From assembly GCA_003973265.1 (NCBI GenBank), contig QNYZ01000039.1, forward strand, positions 1 through 64,000: 64,000 nucleotides of DNA. The letters are read 5' to 3'. Every line of letters starts with the position of its first letter. The first letter of the stretch is position 1. Origin of the DNA: Deltaproteobacteria bacterium (lineage in GTDB: Bacteria > Desulfobacterota > Desulfobacteria > Desulfobacterales > QNYZ01). Below the pieces are notes generated by a model. That model had not been told where the DNA came from. It was given only the letters and a program-made list of their open reading frames with translations, and made no database searches. Position numbers and translations under genes: made by a program. Shown here piece by piece: positions 18,509 to 29,488 of this stretch.

Positions 18509-19467
18509 TTATGCCCCGTCCCCGTGTTCATCGCCACCCCCGGTAATTCCTGATGAAAACAGTCCCCGTATACCACCGTTTTGATGGTTCCATCCGGTTG
18601 TTGAATCATCAAACCGCCATTTTCATCGATATCCACCGCCACCCCTCGGGTGACGTCCCGGGGGGTAACAACTTCCACCGGCCGATTCAGGGTCACGGTC
18701 GATTGTTTCCATCGATCAATCACTTCATGTGAAGTCGCCATGGAAAAACCGGCGGTAAAATCATCCAGAAATGACGATAAGAGTTCTATTCGTGACACCG
18801 GATGCCCCATCAGTTTTTTGAGTGTCACAGCGCTCGGCTCGTGAGGCGTCGGATTGTTGTTGACATTAATTCCGATACCTATATTCATAAAAACGACCTG
18901 ATCGGATTCGGCCTCCATTTCGGTCAGCAACCCGGCCAGTTTTTTTTCTTGAACCAGAATATCATTCGGCCACTTGACCCTGGCATCAATTGAAAACATT
19001 TTATTCAACGTCCCGGCCAATATAATGGCGGCATATAGATTGATCCTCGCGCTATGGATCAGCGCAACAGCTGGTCGTATGATAAGCGTAAAGTACAGGC
19101 CCCCTTTTTCGGAACGCCACACCCGCTTCATCCGCCCACGCCCCTGAGTCTGGGTATCCGCCACGACAATAGTGAATGCCGGCGCCCCTTTGCGGGCCAT
19201 CTTCCGGGCCAGTTTCATCGTGGAATCGACCTGTCCGACATAGTGAATCCGATAGCAGCGCTCAGGAAATTCCCATGCATACGGTATATCCGGTGACTTA
19301 ACGAGCCGGTATCCCCTGGCCGTCGCATCGATCTCATATCCTCTCTCTTTTAATCCCTGAATATGTTTCCAGATCGATACACGGGAAAGGCCCAGCGCAG
19401 CGCTGAGGATTTCACCCGACACCACCGAGTCTGTTTTTCGCAATTGTTCGAGAATTTTCCCCTTCAA
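18496..19467 (-). CDS. birA: Bifunctional biotin operon repressor / biotin-[acetyl-CoA-carboxylase] ligase
   Basis: N-terminal HTH; VDSTMKLARKMA, GRGRMKRVWRSEKGGLYFT, KWPNDILVQEKKLAGLL. Confidence 0.93.
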   Translation of the reverse strand: MKGKILEQLRKTDSVVSGEILSAALGLSRVSIWKHIQGLKERGYEIDATARGYRLVKSPDIPYAWEFPERCYRIHYVGQVDSTMKLARKMARKGAPAFTIVVADTQTQGRGRMKRVWRSEKGGLYFTLIIRPAVALIHSARINLYAAIILAGTLNKMFSIDARVKWPNDILVQEKKLAGLLTEMEAESDQVVFMNIGIGINVNNNPTPHEPSAVTLKKLMGHPVSRIELLSSFLDDFTAGFSMATSHEVIDRWKQSTVTLNRPVEVVTPRDVTRGVAVDIDENGGLMIQQPDGTIKTVVYGDCFHQELPGVAMNTGTGHKCSP

Positions 19468-19492
19468 TCCGGCCCCCGTTCGTTACCCTGTT

Positions 19493-19509
19493 GAAACGTT
19501 TCGGTTAAC
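19493..19509. promoter_or_regulatory. Palindrome pair GAAACGTTTC/GTTAAC, candidate operator
   Basis: Perfect 10-bp and 6-bp palindromes ~25 bp upstream of the birA start. Confidence 0.3.
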
Positions 19510-19546
19510 GCAATAACGCATAAAAGTCAACACGCCTTTTAAACTA

Positions 19547-19575
19547 TTGACACCAAACAGCCTGCCTGCCATAAT
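19547..19575 (+). promoter_or_regulatory. Sigma-70-type promoter TTGACA-N17-CATAAT
   Basis: Direct reading with 17-bp spacing, upstream of the acyltransferase gene. Confidence 0.6.
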
Positions 19576-19633
19576 TTGTATTTGGTATCAATACTTTCTG
19601 TGGCTAGGATTTCGAATCATACACATCGCCATC

Positions 19634-20284
19634 ATGCGTTTGAACTACAAAAAAATACTGGCGACCACGGTGGTTTCACGGTTTATTTATCAGTCAGTCT
19701 GCATGTATGGGCGAATATTCCACCTGAAAATCGAGAACGAGTCCCCCTGGTTGCGCCACCTGGATAATGGCGGGAAAATTCTGCTCTGCGCCTGGCACCA
19801 GCAGTTTTTCCCGGCGATTGGTTATTTTAAAAAATATCAGAGGTATGCGCCCCACATCATGATCAGCTCCAGCAGAGATGGAGAAATCATTGCCAACATC
19901 GCGAAGCAGGCCGGCTGGGACGCCATCCGGGGGTCTTCATCCCGGGGTGGGAAAAAAGCGTTACGTCATCTCATTCACCAGCTAAAGAAAACCCGGCTGG
20001 CCGCCCACATCGTTGACGGCCCCAGAGGCCCTCTGGGCAATGTGAAACCCGGTGCCATCCGCCTGGCCCATCTGGCGGATGCGGCGATTGTTCCCTTTTA
20101 TGTATTTACAGACAGGGCATGGGTTTTCAACAGCTGGGATCGGTTTTTCATTCCAAAGCCGGCCGCAACGGTTTTTCTGCGATTTGGCGATATGATTAAA
20201 TTCGAGGCACCCCGGAATGCCGGAGATTTTGAGTCTCAAAGACAATATCTCGAGAAAACGATGCGGCCGGGCCTGATACCCTGA
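19634..20284 (+). CDS. Lysophospholipid acyltransferase family (DUF374)
   Basis: CAWHQQFFPAIGYF, SSSRDGEIIANIAKQAGWDAIRGSSSRGGKKALR, DGPRGP. Start revised from 19547, which coincides with the predicted -35. Confidence 0.85.
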   Translation: MRLNYKKILATTVVSRFIYQSVCMYGRIFHLKIENESPWLRHLDNGGKILLCAWHQQFFPAIGYFKKYQRYAPHIMISSSRDGEIIANIAKQAGWDAIRGSSSRGGKKALRHLIHQLKKTRLAAHIVDGPRGPLGNVKPGAIRLAHLADAAIVPFYVFTDRAWVFNSWDRFFIPKPAATVFLRFGDMIKFEAPRNAGDFESQRQYLEKTMRPGLIP

Positions 20285-20356
20285 TACGACAAGACCTGAT
20301 AAGACAAAACCGGGCACGAAAAAAATGTTGCCGGCTCTGTATCATTTCAATACCCG

Positions 20357-20410
20357 TTAAAACGGCTCAACCCCGCAAAAACGGTTCAACCGGTAAAACG
20401 GGTTAAATAA
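20357..20410. repeat. Imperfect ~18-bp triplicate (aaaacggctcaacc / aaaacggttcaacc / aaaacgggttaaat)
   Basis: Direct reading, intergenic. Confidence 0.6.
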
Positions 20411-20427
20411 AAAACAAAGGAGGTCGC

Positions 20428-20928
20428 ATGCTTCGAAAAAACAAGAACCTGAAAAATGATGCCGAATTGGAACCTCTGGCAGCGCCCGAGCCCTCGGCGG
20501 TGTCGGTTGAAAAAACTATTATTGGCGAAAACATCAGCATCAAGGGATCCATTCATGGCAAGGGCAACCTGGTTATTCAGGGCTCGGTAAAAGGGAATAT
20601 CGACCTTGAAAAACATCATTTAACCATTGGCCCCAATGGGAATGTTGAAGCTGAGATAAATGCTGAGCATGTGACCATCAGCGGCCATCTGACCGGAAAC
20701 ATCCATGCCCGGGGGAAAGTCGAAATTACCCGGACCGCCGAGTTTTCCGGTGAAATCAAGGCCAAACGGATATCGGTAGAAGACGGCGCCTTTTTAAAGG
20801 CGGTTATCGAATTGCATCGCGACGCCCAACCGGGCAGCCTTTCCAAGCCATCCGGGTTGCCCTCTGGCCTGCCAGGGCAGGAGAAGGATAAACCGAATCT
20901 GAAAAGCGCTTCGGCCAAGGGAAACTGA
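20428..20928 (+). CDS. Bactofilin (polymer-forming cytoskeletal protein)
   Basis: TIIGENISIKGSIHGKGNLVIQGSVKGNIDLEKHHLTIGPNGNVEAEINAEHVTISGHLTGNIHA. Confidence 0.92.
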   Translation: MLRKNKNLKNDAELEPLAAPEPSAVSVEKTIIGENISIKGSIHGKGNLVIQGSVKGNIDLEKHHLTIGPNGNVEAEINAEHVTISGHLTGNIHARGKVEITRTAEFSGEIKAKRISVEDGAFLKAVIELHRDAQPGSLSKPSGLPSGLPGQEKDKPNLKSASAKGN

Positions 20929-20931
20929 TCG

Positions 20932-21552
20932 TTGGCAGAGCCGCCCGGGATATATCCGCAGTCAGGGGAGAACTCAGGTAATCAGACTGGCAACATGGCT
21001 GTTTCCAGCAACGCGTTTCCAATATTTTTTAAACATCTCGAAAGCAGACTTAATACGCGTATTCTTGATATCGGCCCTGTTTGCGGTGATAACATCACCC
21101 TGCTGGCCCGGAAAGTTCGCCAGCTTTACATCTGCGATATATTCGCCCGGATACCCAAACCGGTCAACCCGGCCCCGCCCTCCGGACGCATATGGCGGCA
21201 TCTGGATTATGAGCCAGACACCTTCGACGGGATCTTGATCTGGAACCTTTTGGACCGGCTGGATAGTGACGTGGTAAGTAATGCCGGGAACCATTGCCGC
21301 CGCATCCTGAAGCCGGGGGGATTGGTGGTGGCCTATGCGTTGGGAGAAAAAGAGCTGAATGCCGCCGTTCATGCGTTTGTCCTGTCCGACAGTCGCAAGG
21401 TCTCCTTACGGAGCCAGCCCCATCTGGATCTTGCCCTGCATACGCGCACAACAAGGAGGCTTGTCGAGATCCTGGCACCGCTCAAGCTGGAACAATCGTC
21501 TCTTTTCCGTAATGGGTTGAGGGAGCTTCTGTTTAAAAAGGATGTGGCCTGA
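20932..21552 (+). CDS. SAM-dependent methyltransferase-like protein
   Basis: RILDIGPVCGDNITLLAR, YEPDTFDGILIWNLLDRL, ILKPGGLVVAYALGE. Confidence 0.6.
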   Translation: MAEPPGIYPQSGENSGNQTGNMAVSSNAFPIFFKHLESRLNTRILDIGPVCGDNITLLARKVRQLYICDIFARIPKPVNPAPPSGRIWRHLDYEPDTFDGILIWNLLDRLDSDVVSNAGNHCRRILKPGGLVVAYALGEKELNAAVHAFVLSDSRKVSLRSQPHLDLALHTRTTRRLVEILAPLKLEQSSLFRNGLRELLFKKDVA

Positions 21553-21573
21553 ATTCAGGCTGATCATCTTTTT

Positions 21574-22698
21574 CTACGAAATGGCCTGATGCATTACGGC
21601 CAGCCGGTCAAGCGCCTTTTCGTTAACGACCAGGCCGAGACCCGGCCAGGGAGAAGGGGTCGCGCTTCCCGCCGGCCCAAATGACACGGGCGGATCAACC
21701 ACATCTTCCTTGAGCAGGTATCTGGAATACGCGCCTTCCAGGTGCCGCAATTCATGCGTCAGCGCGAATTGCTGGCCGGCGGCAGCCAGTATACTGGTTT
21801 CCCCCACCTGGCAGCCTAACTGAGAGGCAACACCATGAGCGCGTCCCATTTCATAGATGCGGTGCGCCGCCTGTATACCGCCACATTTGGACAATCTCAG
21901 GTTAAATATGACCTGTTCGCCCAGTTTCGCCAGTTGTTCCGCATCTGTATGGGTACACATTGACTCATCGGCAACAATAGGAATCGTTGTATTTTCAGCG
22001 ACATGTAAAAACCCATCCAGATCGGCTGCGCCCACTGGTTGTTCCACAGAACTGATGCCGTAAGCCATCATTTTTTCAATCTGCCCGGTTGCTTCACCTG
22101 ACGTCCAGGCACTGTTGGCATCGACACGAATATCCACATCCGGCCCTAGAATCCTCCGGGCACTTTTCAATCTTTCTAAGTCCAGCTCATCTCCGACTTT
22201 AATTTTAACCTGTGTCATACCGACATCCCTTGTTTGACGCAGTAGACCATTAAATACATCTGGAGGGGTAAGGGGAAGAACCGCGCTATAGCAAAGTGAT
22301 TGATCCTTGGGACCGAAGAAATCCGCTACCGACATATTCCAGGTTTTTCCGGCTGCATCCAGAATGGCCGATTCCAGGGCACAGCAGACCGCCGGGACTC
22401 GATCTGTTTTTTCGGTACTGAGGATCTCTGACAACGTATCCAGAACATCTGCCGGATGCGCAATGGGCAATCCCTTTGCCCGGGGCCACAGGCTGTTTTC
22501 CAGGCAGGCGATGCTTTCCGATACCTTTTCACCGGTGACAAATTCTCTGGGAACGCCCTCTCCAAACCCGGTTACATCTTGCCGGGTGGTTATCTTAACG
22601 ATGATATTTTCCGCGAAGTGATGTTCTGCCAGAAAATGTTTAACAGGCATGCACAGGGGTATCTTCAAGCGGTAGATGTCGATCTTCTTGAGGTGCAT
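21574..22698 (-). CDS. Enolase-superfamily enzyme (MLE / dipeptide epimerase-like)
   Basis: MHLKKIDIYRLKIPL start; QVKIKVG, DIRVDANSAW, VEQPV, VADESM motifs. Confidence 0.87.
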   Translation of the reverse strand: MHLKKIDIYRLKIPLCMPVKHFLAEHHFAENIIVKITTRQDVTGFGEGVPREFVTGEKVSESIACLENSLWPRAKGLPIAHPADVLDTLSEILSTEKTDRVPAVCCALESAILDAAGKTWNMSVADFFGPKDQSLCYSAVLPLTPPDVFNGLLRQTRDVGMTQVKIKVGDELDLERLKSARRILGPDVDIRVDANSAWTSGEATGQIEKMMAYGISSVEQPVGAADLDGFLHVAENTTIPIVADESMCTHTDAEQLAKLGEQVIFNLRLSKCGGIQAAHRIYEMGRAHGVASQLGCQVGETSILAAAGQQFALTHELRHLEGAYSRYLLKEDVVDPPVSFGPAGSATPSPWPGLGLVVNEKALDRLAVMHQAIS

Positions 22699-23653
22699 GT
22701 ACAGGTATGGGCTCCTCTCCAATTTCTGTTCGCAAAATATGACTTGCGTCTTTCCATTGATACCACTGGTGGGGCGCATCCAGGATATATTTTTCCAGAA
22801 CCGCTAGCGCCTTCTGGGAGATGGGTACTTCTTTTTTCTCACTTTCAGCATCCAGCGAATGCAGACCCAGTTTATACCGGCCGTTGGATTTTCGCTGGAT
22901 AATCCCCATTACAACAGGTGACCGGGAACGTTTCTGAAGCATATCAAGCGTACGGTCCAGTGGGACCTTACGCCCCAAAAATCGATTATTTCCATGTTTA
23001 CTGGGTCGCCATTCTTCAAACTCATCACATTCCGTAATGACAATCTGCCTGGCTTTCAGTGCCTTGATGGCCTCAAAAAACACACTTCGGCTTTGCGTCA
23101 CGTCCACCAGGGTAATGTGGACATCTCCGGCACTTTGAATCCGATGGTTCAAAGCATCCTTTAATTTTTTCGTTTTGAAACGAAGCAACATGGTCAGGGT
23201 ATATCCCTGCAGGCCAAGAAATGTGGGTAGAAATTCAACCGCACCATAATGCCCGGTCACCAGAATAACGCCTTTTCCCTGAGCCAGCGCAGTATCCAGG
23301 ACATCGCGTCCCTCGATGCTGATGTTTTTCCTTAGAAATTTAAACGCCCGGCTTAATCGGGAATATCCGATAAACAACTTTTCGGCATAATGGGTGAAAA
23401 TACCGGTAAAAGTTCGCTGAATCAGCTCTTGAATGGATTGCTCATCTTTTCTGTCACCGATAACCAGCTTGATATTCTGACGAATAATCCGGTTTTCATC
23501 CCGGTTAAAGAAAAAATATATTTTACCCCAGAACCGGATATAGGACTGCATCCAGGTCAACGGCAACATCCACATTAAATACGCGTTGAGCCGCAGTTGT
23601 AAAAAACGGCTGATGCCCACACGCCCCAGTAAGCTCCTTTTTCCGAGTTTCAT
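22640..23653 (-). CDS. LpxL/HtrB-type lysophospholipid acyltransferase
   Basis: GVILVTGHYGAVEFLP; ITECDEFEEWRPS. Confidence 0.82.
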   Translation of the reverse strand: MKLGKRSLLGRVGISRFLQLRLNAYLMWMLPLTWMQSYIRFWGKIYFFFNRDENRIIRQNIKLVIGDRKDEQSIQELIQRTFTGIFTHYAEKLFIGYSRLSRAFKFLRKNISIEGRDVLDTALAQGKGVILVTGHYGAVEFLPTFLGLQGYTLTMLLRFKTKKLKDALNHRIQSAGDVHITLVDVTQSRSVFFEAIKALKARQIVITECDEFEEWRPSKHGNNRFLGRKVPLDRTLDMLQKRSRSPVVMGIIQRKSNGRYKLGLHSLDAESEKKEVPISQKALAVLEKYILDAPHQWYQWKDASHILRTEIGEEPIPVHAPQEDRHLPLEDTPVHAC

Positions 23654-23959
23654 TCCCCGTCTCCTCCAGAATCAGGCTCAACTTTCGCTACAGAATCAGC
23701 ATGAATAATATAGATATGTTACGAGAATCGTTATTTACCATTTCGCTGCGATCGTTGCTAAACCGCCGCAATCCCAACCAGCATGTATTAGGTTGCATAT
23801 TTTTGGCATTAAATTACATACCCCTTGCACAGGTGATACCGCTTGTCAAGATAAATCAATTGGAAGATTTCTCAGAGAATCGACGATTCTCACTTAAACG
23901 ATTGTCCGGGTTTTTGCCAGCCGGGAAATACAGCGGATACAGCAGTATCGATCAGAAGT

Positions 23960-26722
23960 TTACGGCACTTTTCGCTCGGCAATGTCATTATCCAGTACCT
24001 GGCGAACCGTAGAAACCAGCTCTGCAATCCGGAAAGGTTTGGTTACCAGTGGCGGCGGGAAATCGCCCATTTTTTTCATCAGGCCCCCGTTGCCGCTGTA
24101 CCCACTGCAAATAATCGCTTTTACTCCCGGATTGATCTCTCTCATTCGGTTCAACGTCTCCGCGCCGTTTAAGCCCGGCATAATCAGGTCAAGAATAACC
24201 AGGTTAATTTCAGAGTGCTGCTCATTGTAAATATCCAGAGCCTCCTGTCCATTCTCGGCAGATATCACCTGATATCCAAAGAGCGTCAAAATCTCGGTCC
24301 CCAGGTCCCGTATCAACTCTTCGTCATCTGCAACCAGTACCGTTTCCGTACCTCCCAAAGAAGATCGCGGCGGGTCCGCCTTTTCCAGCCTCACATCATC
24401 CGTGGTCGCCGGAAAGATCAGATCAAAAGATGTCCCCCTGCCCTTCTTGCTTTTTACAAATATATATCCGCCACAGTTTTTTACAATGGCATAAACCATG
24501 GCCAGCCCGAGCCCGGCTCCCTTGCCAACAGGCTTGGTCGTAAAAAACGGATCAAAGATCCGATCCAGAACATCCTCGGCAATCCCCGTTCCGGTATCAT
24601 GGACGCGTAACCGCAGGTAGCAATGGCTGCCCGGAATTACTTGTCGATACCACCGGTTCTCTTCACTTTCCAGATCCACCAGCGCCGTCGATATACTTAA
24701 CCTTCCCCCATCCGGCATCGCATCCCGGGCATTCAGGCAAAGGTTGACCAATACCTGCTGCATCTGGGTAATATTTCCCTTAACTGCCGGTAAATCCGGC
24801 GCTAAATCCAGGCCAAGCACCACTTCTTTTCCCAGCGAACTTTCCAGTAAATTTAGCGTTTCATTGATGATTCGATTGAGAAAGAAAACCTGCTGGCTGT
24901 TCGCTTCCGTATTTTTACTGAAAGCCATCAACTGGCGTACAATATCGGCAGCTCTTAGCCCGGATGTCTCAATAATATCCAGGTACCGGTTCAATTTGCT
25001 GTCAGGCGCCAGTTGTTCCTTCATCAAAGAGCCGCTTTCCAAAATCATCGTGAGAATGTTATTGAAGTCATGCGCAATCCCGCTGGCCATGGTTCCGATA
25101 CTGTCCATCTTCTGCTGATGCAGAATCCGATCTTCCAGCTCCTTCTTTTCAGTAATGTCGGTGACCGTGGCAAAACTACCCTTATACCTTCCTTTTTCAG
25201 TGATCGGGACACTGCTGACAATGGCAAACACCGGTTTACCATCCTGGTGTATCAACTGGAATTCTTTCTGAACCACTTCTCCATGCTTGTTCCTTTTCAG
25301 GACTTCGGTCAGGTCCGCCTGTTTTTCAGGGAGTACCATGTCAATAATATTTTTCCCCACCATGTCTATATAACCCAGCATCGCGGACAAGCGTTCGTTG
25401 GCAAAGGAGATAATACCGGATTCATCCACCACCCAGATTCCATCATGGGCGTTCTCTACCAGTTGCCGGTATTTCTTCTCTGACTCTTCGAGTTGATGAT
25501 ACAGTTTCACATTGGAAATGGCGATGGCGATCTGGTTCGAATAAATTGATAAAAATTCCTTCTCATCGGTAAGGGAAATACGATCTCCGGCGACCTGGTC
25601 GCCTACCAATACACCGATAACTTCTTCCCGGGCAATCAGGGGATATACGATAAACCCCTTTGGCTCAAGTTTCTGCAACAAATGATTGGCACTGTTTATG
25701 GGATAATTATTTACATCATCAACCAGCTCAGGCACGCCGGTTCTGGCCACCCGGGCAATGATGTTCGACTGCTTTTCCAGCGGGACAATATAGTCTTTAA
25801 CCGCCGCCAGGTCATCACCGGAGAGGCCTTCTACATGTGCCAGATAAAGGGCGCTTTGGTTATCATCCATTAAAAATATAGCAGCCCGGTCCAGAGAAGA
25901 AACTTTCACCAGCTGGGTAAGGATAGACTCCATCAGCTCGTGTCGATCCAGGATGGAAAGAATCGCCGTCCCTACCTGCTGCAGGCCGATCAACCGATCA
26001 AGTTGTGCGTTGAGCTGGATATTTAAGTGGTGAACCTCGGCATATTTTTCTTTTAGAAGCGCCTTGTCACGTTCCAGCTCGGTTATCGAAACCTTGGCCA
26101 GCTGCCAGGGTTTCAGGAATCGCTTCAATGCGTTTCGTATGGAAGGTGGCCGCTGCCAGGTTAAATGATACTCGCAATAATCATCACCCCGAAAATAGCA
26201 TCTGGATTCTTCCAGCCTGGCCGGCGGGTTACCCCAGATAACCGGTATCGCCGAATAGATTCCCTGATTGAACAGGCAGAAATCGTTGCTGAGCGGGATA
26301 TCCCTGCGCCACTTCAGCCGGATGACGGCGTTCCCCTTTTCATGAATTTTTACCTCAACATCTTTATTCCGGTTAAATTTATCATTCAGGCCCTGCACGC
26401 GTTTAATCATCCGCTCCGGATGACGATATTGAAAAAACAGGACCCGCTGAATATATCCCAGCCGGTGCTTGGCGACCGATTCAAACCCGATATCATAAAC
26501 AATATTTTCGTTGCTAAAAAGGAGTTTGACCTGATTGTAGAGTAAAAGTAGAACTTCAGTGGAAACCCAGTTATTGGAATCGGACAGGAAGGATTTTAGA
26601 TTCTGAACTTCCGGAAACAGAGGCTTGACCGAATCAAGGAGAGGCGCAACCCGTTCAGCGTCATGTGTCTGGACAAAATCGATAACCGCCCTGGTATTGA
26701 TGCAGCTGTTATGTCTTTCCAT
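23960..26722 (-). CDS. Hybrid sensor histidine kinase (V4R-like N-terminus, GAF, PAS, HisKA/HATPase, receiver)
   Basis: [70 protein letters not shown]; receiver [14 protein letters not shown]...[10 protein letters not shown]. Confidence 0.9.
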   Translation of the reverse strand: MERHNSCINTRAVIDFVQTHDAERVAPLLDSVKPLFPEVQNLKSFLSDSNNWVSTEVLLLLYNQVKLLFSNENIVYDIGFESVAKHRLGYIQRVLFFQYRHPERMIKRVQGLNDKFNRNKDVEVKIHEKGNAVIRLKWRRDIPLSNDFCLFNQGIYSAIPVIWGNPPARLEESRCYFRGDDYCEYHLTWQRPPSIRNALKRFLKPWQLAKVSITELERDKALLKEKYAEVHHLNIQLNAQLDRLIGLQQVGTAILSILDRHELMESILTQLVKVSSLDRAAIFLMDDNQSALYLAHVEGLSGDDLAAVKDYIVPLEKQSNIIARVARTGVPELVDDVNNYPINSANHLLQKLEPKGFIVYPLIAREEVIGVLVGDQVAGDRISLTDEKEFLSIYSNQIAIAISNVKLYHQLEESEKKYRQLVENAHDGIWVVDESGIISFANERLSAMLGYIDMVGKNIIDMVLPEKQADLTEVLKRNKHGEVVQKEFQLIHQDGKPVFAIVSSVPITEKGRYKGSFATVTDITEKKELEDRILHQQKMDSIGTMASGIAHDFNNILTMILESGSLMKEQLAPDSKLNRYLDIIETSGLRAADIVRQLMAFSKNTEANSQQVFFLNRIINETLNLLESSLGKEVVLGLDLAPDLPAVKGNITQMQQVLVNLCLNARDAMPDGGRLSISTALVDLESEENRWYRQVIPGSHCYLRLRVHDTGTGIAEDVLDRIFDPFFTTKPVGKGAGLGLAMVYAIVKNCGGYIFVKSKKGRGTSFDLIFPATTDDVRLEKADPPRSSLGGTETVLVADDEELIRDLGTEILTLFGYQVISAENGQEALDIYNEQHSEINLVILDLIMPGLNGAETLNRMREINPGVKAIICSGYSGNGGLMKKMGDFPPPLVTKPFRIAELVSTVRQVLDNDIAERKVP

Positions 26723-26918
26723 GGCAGATACTTTCGTTGAATGAAATAATCCATGGACCGCCCGCCTTGCTGATTGGCACTATTCATAAAGCTTTTAGAT
26801 TGTTATGTCAAACACTAATTCATTCTTATCCGCACTGACAACAGGACTGACAAGAAAGGCGGACATGAATCAACCCGGATAAATAAATTTCCCCGGCAAA
26901 CATGCCGGACCGGCCGGA

Positions 26919-27629
26919 TCAGGATTTACAGGCATATAGCACCAGGCTTTTGCCCAAAGCAGGATTAAACAGCCTGTCGAGGAAACGGAGCAGCGGTGGT
27001 TTTTTCATTATGTCCCAGGTAAGAAATCGATGATACAGGTTCACGATGGATACATCCGCCCGGCCAGGGCCGACCAGGCATTTCAACCACCAGTAAGGTG
27101 TATGCAGGCTATGGGCAAAATGATACTGCACGGGCGTTAAACCGGCATCTTCAAGTAACCGGCACAATTGCGCATGGCGGTAAATCCGGATATGCCCGCC
27201 AGGTGTACGGCGATATTCAGCAGATAATTTCCAGCAGATTTTCTCAGGGAAAAACCGGGGAACACTGACCACCACGGTCCGCCCTCTTTTCAACACCCGG
27301 GCAAGTTCAGCAACCGCCCGGCGGTGATCGCAAACGTGTTCCAGTACCTCTGAACAGATGACCAGCTCAAAGCATCCGTCCGGAAAAGGAAGGCGGGTAA
27401 TATCCGCCGCACCAACGCTCCACCTGCCTCCCCGATGATATCCCGTGGCATCGTGAAATAATAATTTTTTACGGGCTTCGACCAGATCTTTTATCTTGAG
27501 ATCCATTGCCACCACAAACCCTTTTTCCGCGGCATGGATGGCACACGCATGGCGCCCGGTCCCGCAGCCGATATCCAGCACCCGGTCCCCGGGGCCGAGT
27601 TTTATTCGATTCAGATCAACAGTAATCAC
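26919..27629 (-). CDS. Class I SAM-dependent methyltransferase
   Basis: LGPGDRVLDIGCGTGRHACAI; FELVICSEVLEHVCDHRRAVAELARVLKRG. GTG start inferred. Confidence 0.8.
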   Translation of the reverse strand: MITVDLNRIKLGPGDRVLDIGCGTGRHACAIHAAEKGFVVAMDLKIKDLVEARKKLLFHDATGYHRGGRWSVGAADITRLPFPDGCFELVICSEVLEHVCDHRRAVAELARVLKRGRTVVVSVPRFFPEKICWKLSAEYRRTPGGHIRIYRHAQLCRLLEDAGLTPVQYHFAHSLHTPYWWLKCLVGPGRADVSIVNLYHRFLTWDIMKKPPLLRFLDRLFNPALGKSLVLYACKS

Positions 27630-28914
27630 GAATGACTTCTTTATACACGGCTGCCGTTTGTCTGGCGACCTGTTCCCATGAAAAATGACACCGCACCCGT
27701 TGATATCCGGCCTGCCCCAGATCGTCCATACGATTGCCGTCGTCCAGCAGGTCATCAAGTGCTCTGGCCAGTGCCCCGGCGTCAGCCGGCGGAACAAGAA
27801 TCCCGGCGCTGCCCACCACTTCGGGAAGTGCACCGCCGGTAGTGCTGATCACGGGGACCGCACAGGCCATGGCCTCGGCCGCGGGCAGCCCAAATCCTTC
27901 ATAGACGGAAGGGACCACGGCGACGGATGCCCGGTTATATTCCCGGATGAAGGCGGTGTTGTCAATCCGGCCCGTAAACCTTACCTGGTCGCCGATACCA
28001 AGCCGCCTGACAAGACGGGTTATCGTTGAGTTTTTTTTGGGTGCGCCGATGATGATCAAGCGGATTTTTCGCCTGTGCGTGAGGGCGGCAACGGCCTGAA
28101 GCAAATACCCCAGCCCTTTCAACGGTACGTCGGCGCTGTTTATGGTGATGACCCGGTTTTTTTGCCGATGCACGTCGGACAGGGGACGAAAAAGCGAGGT
28201 ATCCACGCCGTTGGGGATAACGGCAAACCGCTCCGGGTCAATCCCGAACTGCGCGGCGATATCATCCCGTGCACTCAGAGAAACGGTGATAATCCGGGTC
28301 AGCGACCGGGCCACGCGTTTTTGCATACCAAGGAAAGAATGCCATCTGAGTTGCTGCACTTTCTGGATAAACGAGGCGCCATTTCTAACGGCAATGTCCC
28401 GGTCCATCGTGATGGGATGATGAATCGTGGCCACCAGCGGCCATCTTTTCCCGATGGCATGAATGCCGTAGGAAAGGCCCTGGTTGTCGTGAATAATGTC
28501 AAACGGATGCGACAGGCGGGCAAGCAACCGCCGGGCACGGATACCGAAAGTGAACGGTTCCGGGAAACCGCCGGTAATGACGCCAAACCATTCCATCAGG
28601 TTCACCGGATCGGTTAATTCTCTTAACGTCGGGGTGCGAAACGGGTCATCCGGGTTGTAAAGATCGAGCCCAAAAAGTGAATGTGTCGGAATACCCGAAG
28701 GTATCTCCGGGCCCGGCGGGCCGGATATCACAGTTACCGGGTGCCCCATATCACTGAGCCCCCCGGCCAGGTTTTTCAGGTAAACCCCCTGCCCCCCGCA
28801 ATGGGGATTGCTCCGGTAACTGAGCAGACATATATCCAACCGGTCTTTACGGGTTTGCGGCACAACGCCTTCATACCTTGCAGGGACGACCTTCAAATTA
28901 ATCGTCAGCGCCAT
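27616..28914 (-). CDS. Glycosyltransferase family 4
   Basis: YRSNPHCGGQGVYLKNLAGGL; VVPSVYEGFGLPAAEAMACAVPVISTTGGALPEVVG. Confidence 0.93.
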   Translation of the reverse strand: MALTINLKVVPARYEGVVPQTRKDRLDICLLSYRSNPHCGGQGVYLKNLAGGLSDMGHPVTVISGPPGPEIPSGIPTHSLFGLDLYNPDDPFRTPTLRELTDPVNLMEWFGVITGGFPEPFTFGIRARRLLARLSHPFDIIHDNQGLSYGIHAIGKRWPLVATIHHPITMDRDIAVRNGASFIQKVQQLRWHSFLGMQKRVARSLTRIITVSLSARDDIAAQFGIDPERFAVIPNGVDTSLFRPLSDVHRQKNRVITINSADVPLKGLGYLLQAVAALTHRRKIRLIIIGAPKKNSTITRLVRRLGIGDQVRFTGRIDNTAFIREYNRASVAVVPSVYEGFGLPAAEAMACAVPVISTTGGALPEVVGSAGILVPPADAGALARALDDLLDDGNRMDDLGQAGYQRVRCHFSWEQVARQTAAVYKEVIRDYC

Positions 28915-29209
28915 CTTCAGCGATGTTTATTTTCTCAAGGATGGTACCGCTGCCGTCCAGGAAGTAAACATAAAAACCATTTTCCCCTGCGTTTTTTAAA
29001 AGCTCCTCCCGATAAACCGCCTGAATTTCATAAGTCACCGATCTTTCTCGGGCCATCAGGGGAAGACAATTCTGGGCATCTTCTTTTTTATCAAAGACCG
29101 GAATAAAAGAAATATCGTTCTCATCATCATGCTGGCCTAAAAATGATTCATTCTCACCAGGTGCCTGCACAACCACATAAATCCAGTCTGGATTATTTGT
29201 CGGATCCAC
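28898..29209 (-). CDS. Hypothetical protein
   Basis: 103 aa ORF overlapping the glycosyltransferase start by 17 bp. Confidence 0.65.
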   Translation of the reverse strand: MDPTNNPDWIYVVVQAPGENESFLGQHDDENDISFIPVFDKKEDAQNCLPLMARERSVTYEIQAVYREELLKNAGENGFYVYFLDGSGTILEKINIAEDGADD

Positions 29210-29488
29210 GAGTCTCTCCCATTTTCTTTTTTTGTTTTAATATACTGTGATACCAGTTTGCCTGTCAAAATGAAAACGGATTATAATTTGACCAGTACGG
29301 ATGTCAACCAGACGATTTGCCTTTTTTTCTCTATTCTTACGTGAACCGGGGCAAGTCGTGTGGCCTCTGCGGGCAACCTACGGTTCGATTGGTTCGACTC
29401 AAAACATTACCGATGAGAATGTGCTTCTCGACATCTCATCCTGTTTATGTCACTATTTATGAAAAATTATGAATCAAGGAGACCGATA

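Noticed and set aside
19547-19633. Upstream start of the DUF374 acyltransferase ORF
   Set aside because: The TTG start coincides with the -35 box of a TTGACA-N17-CATAAT promoter; ATG 19634 preferred.
29412-29440. gatgaga/tctcatc dyad as a metal riboswitch
   Set aside because: Only a 7-bp stem with a 15-nt loop; too weak to call a riboswitch from sequence alone.
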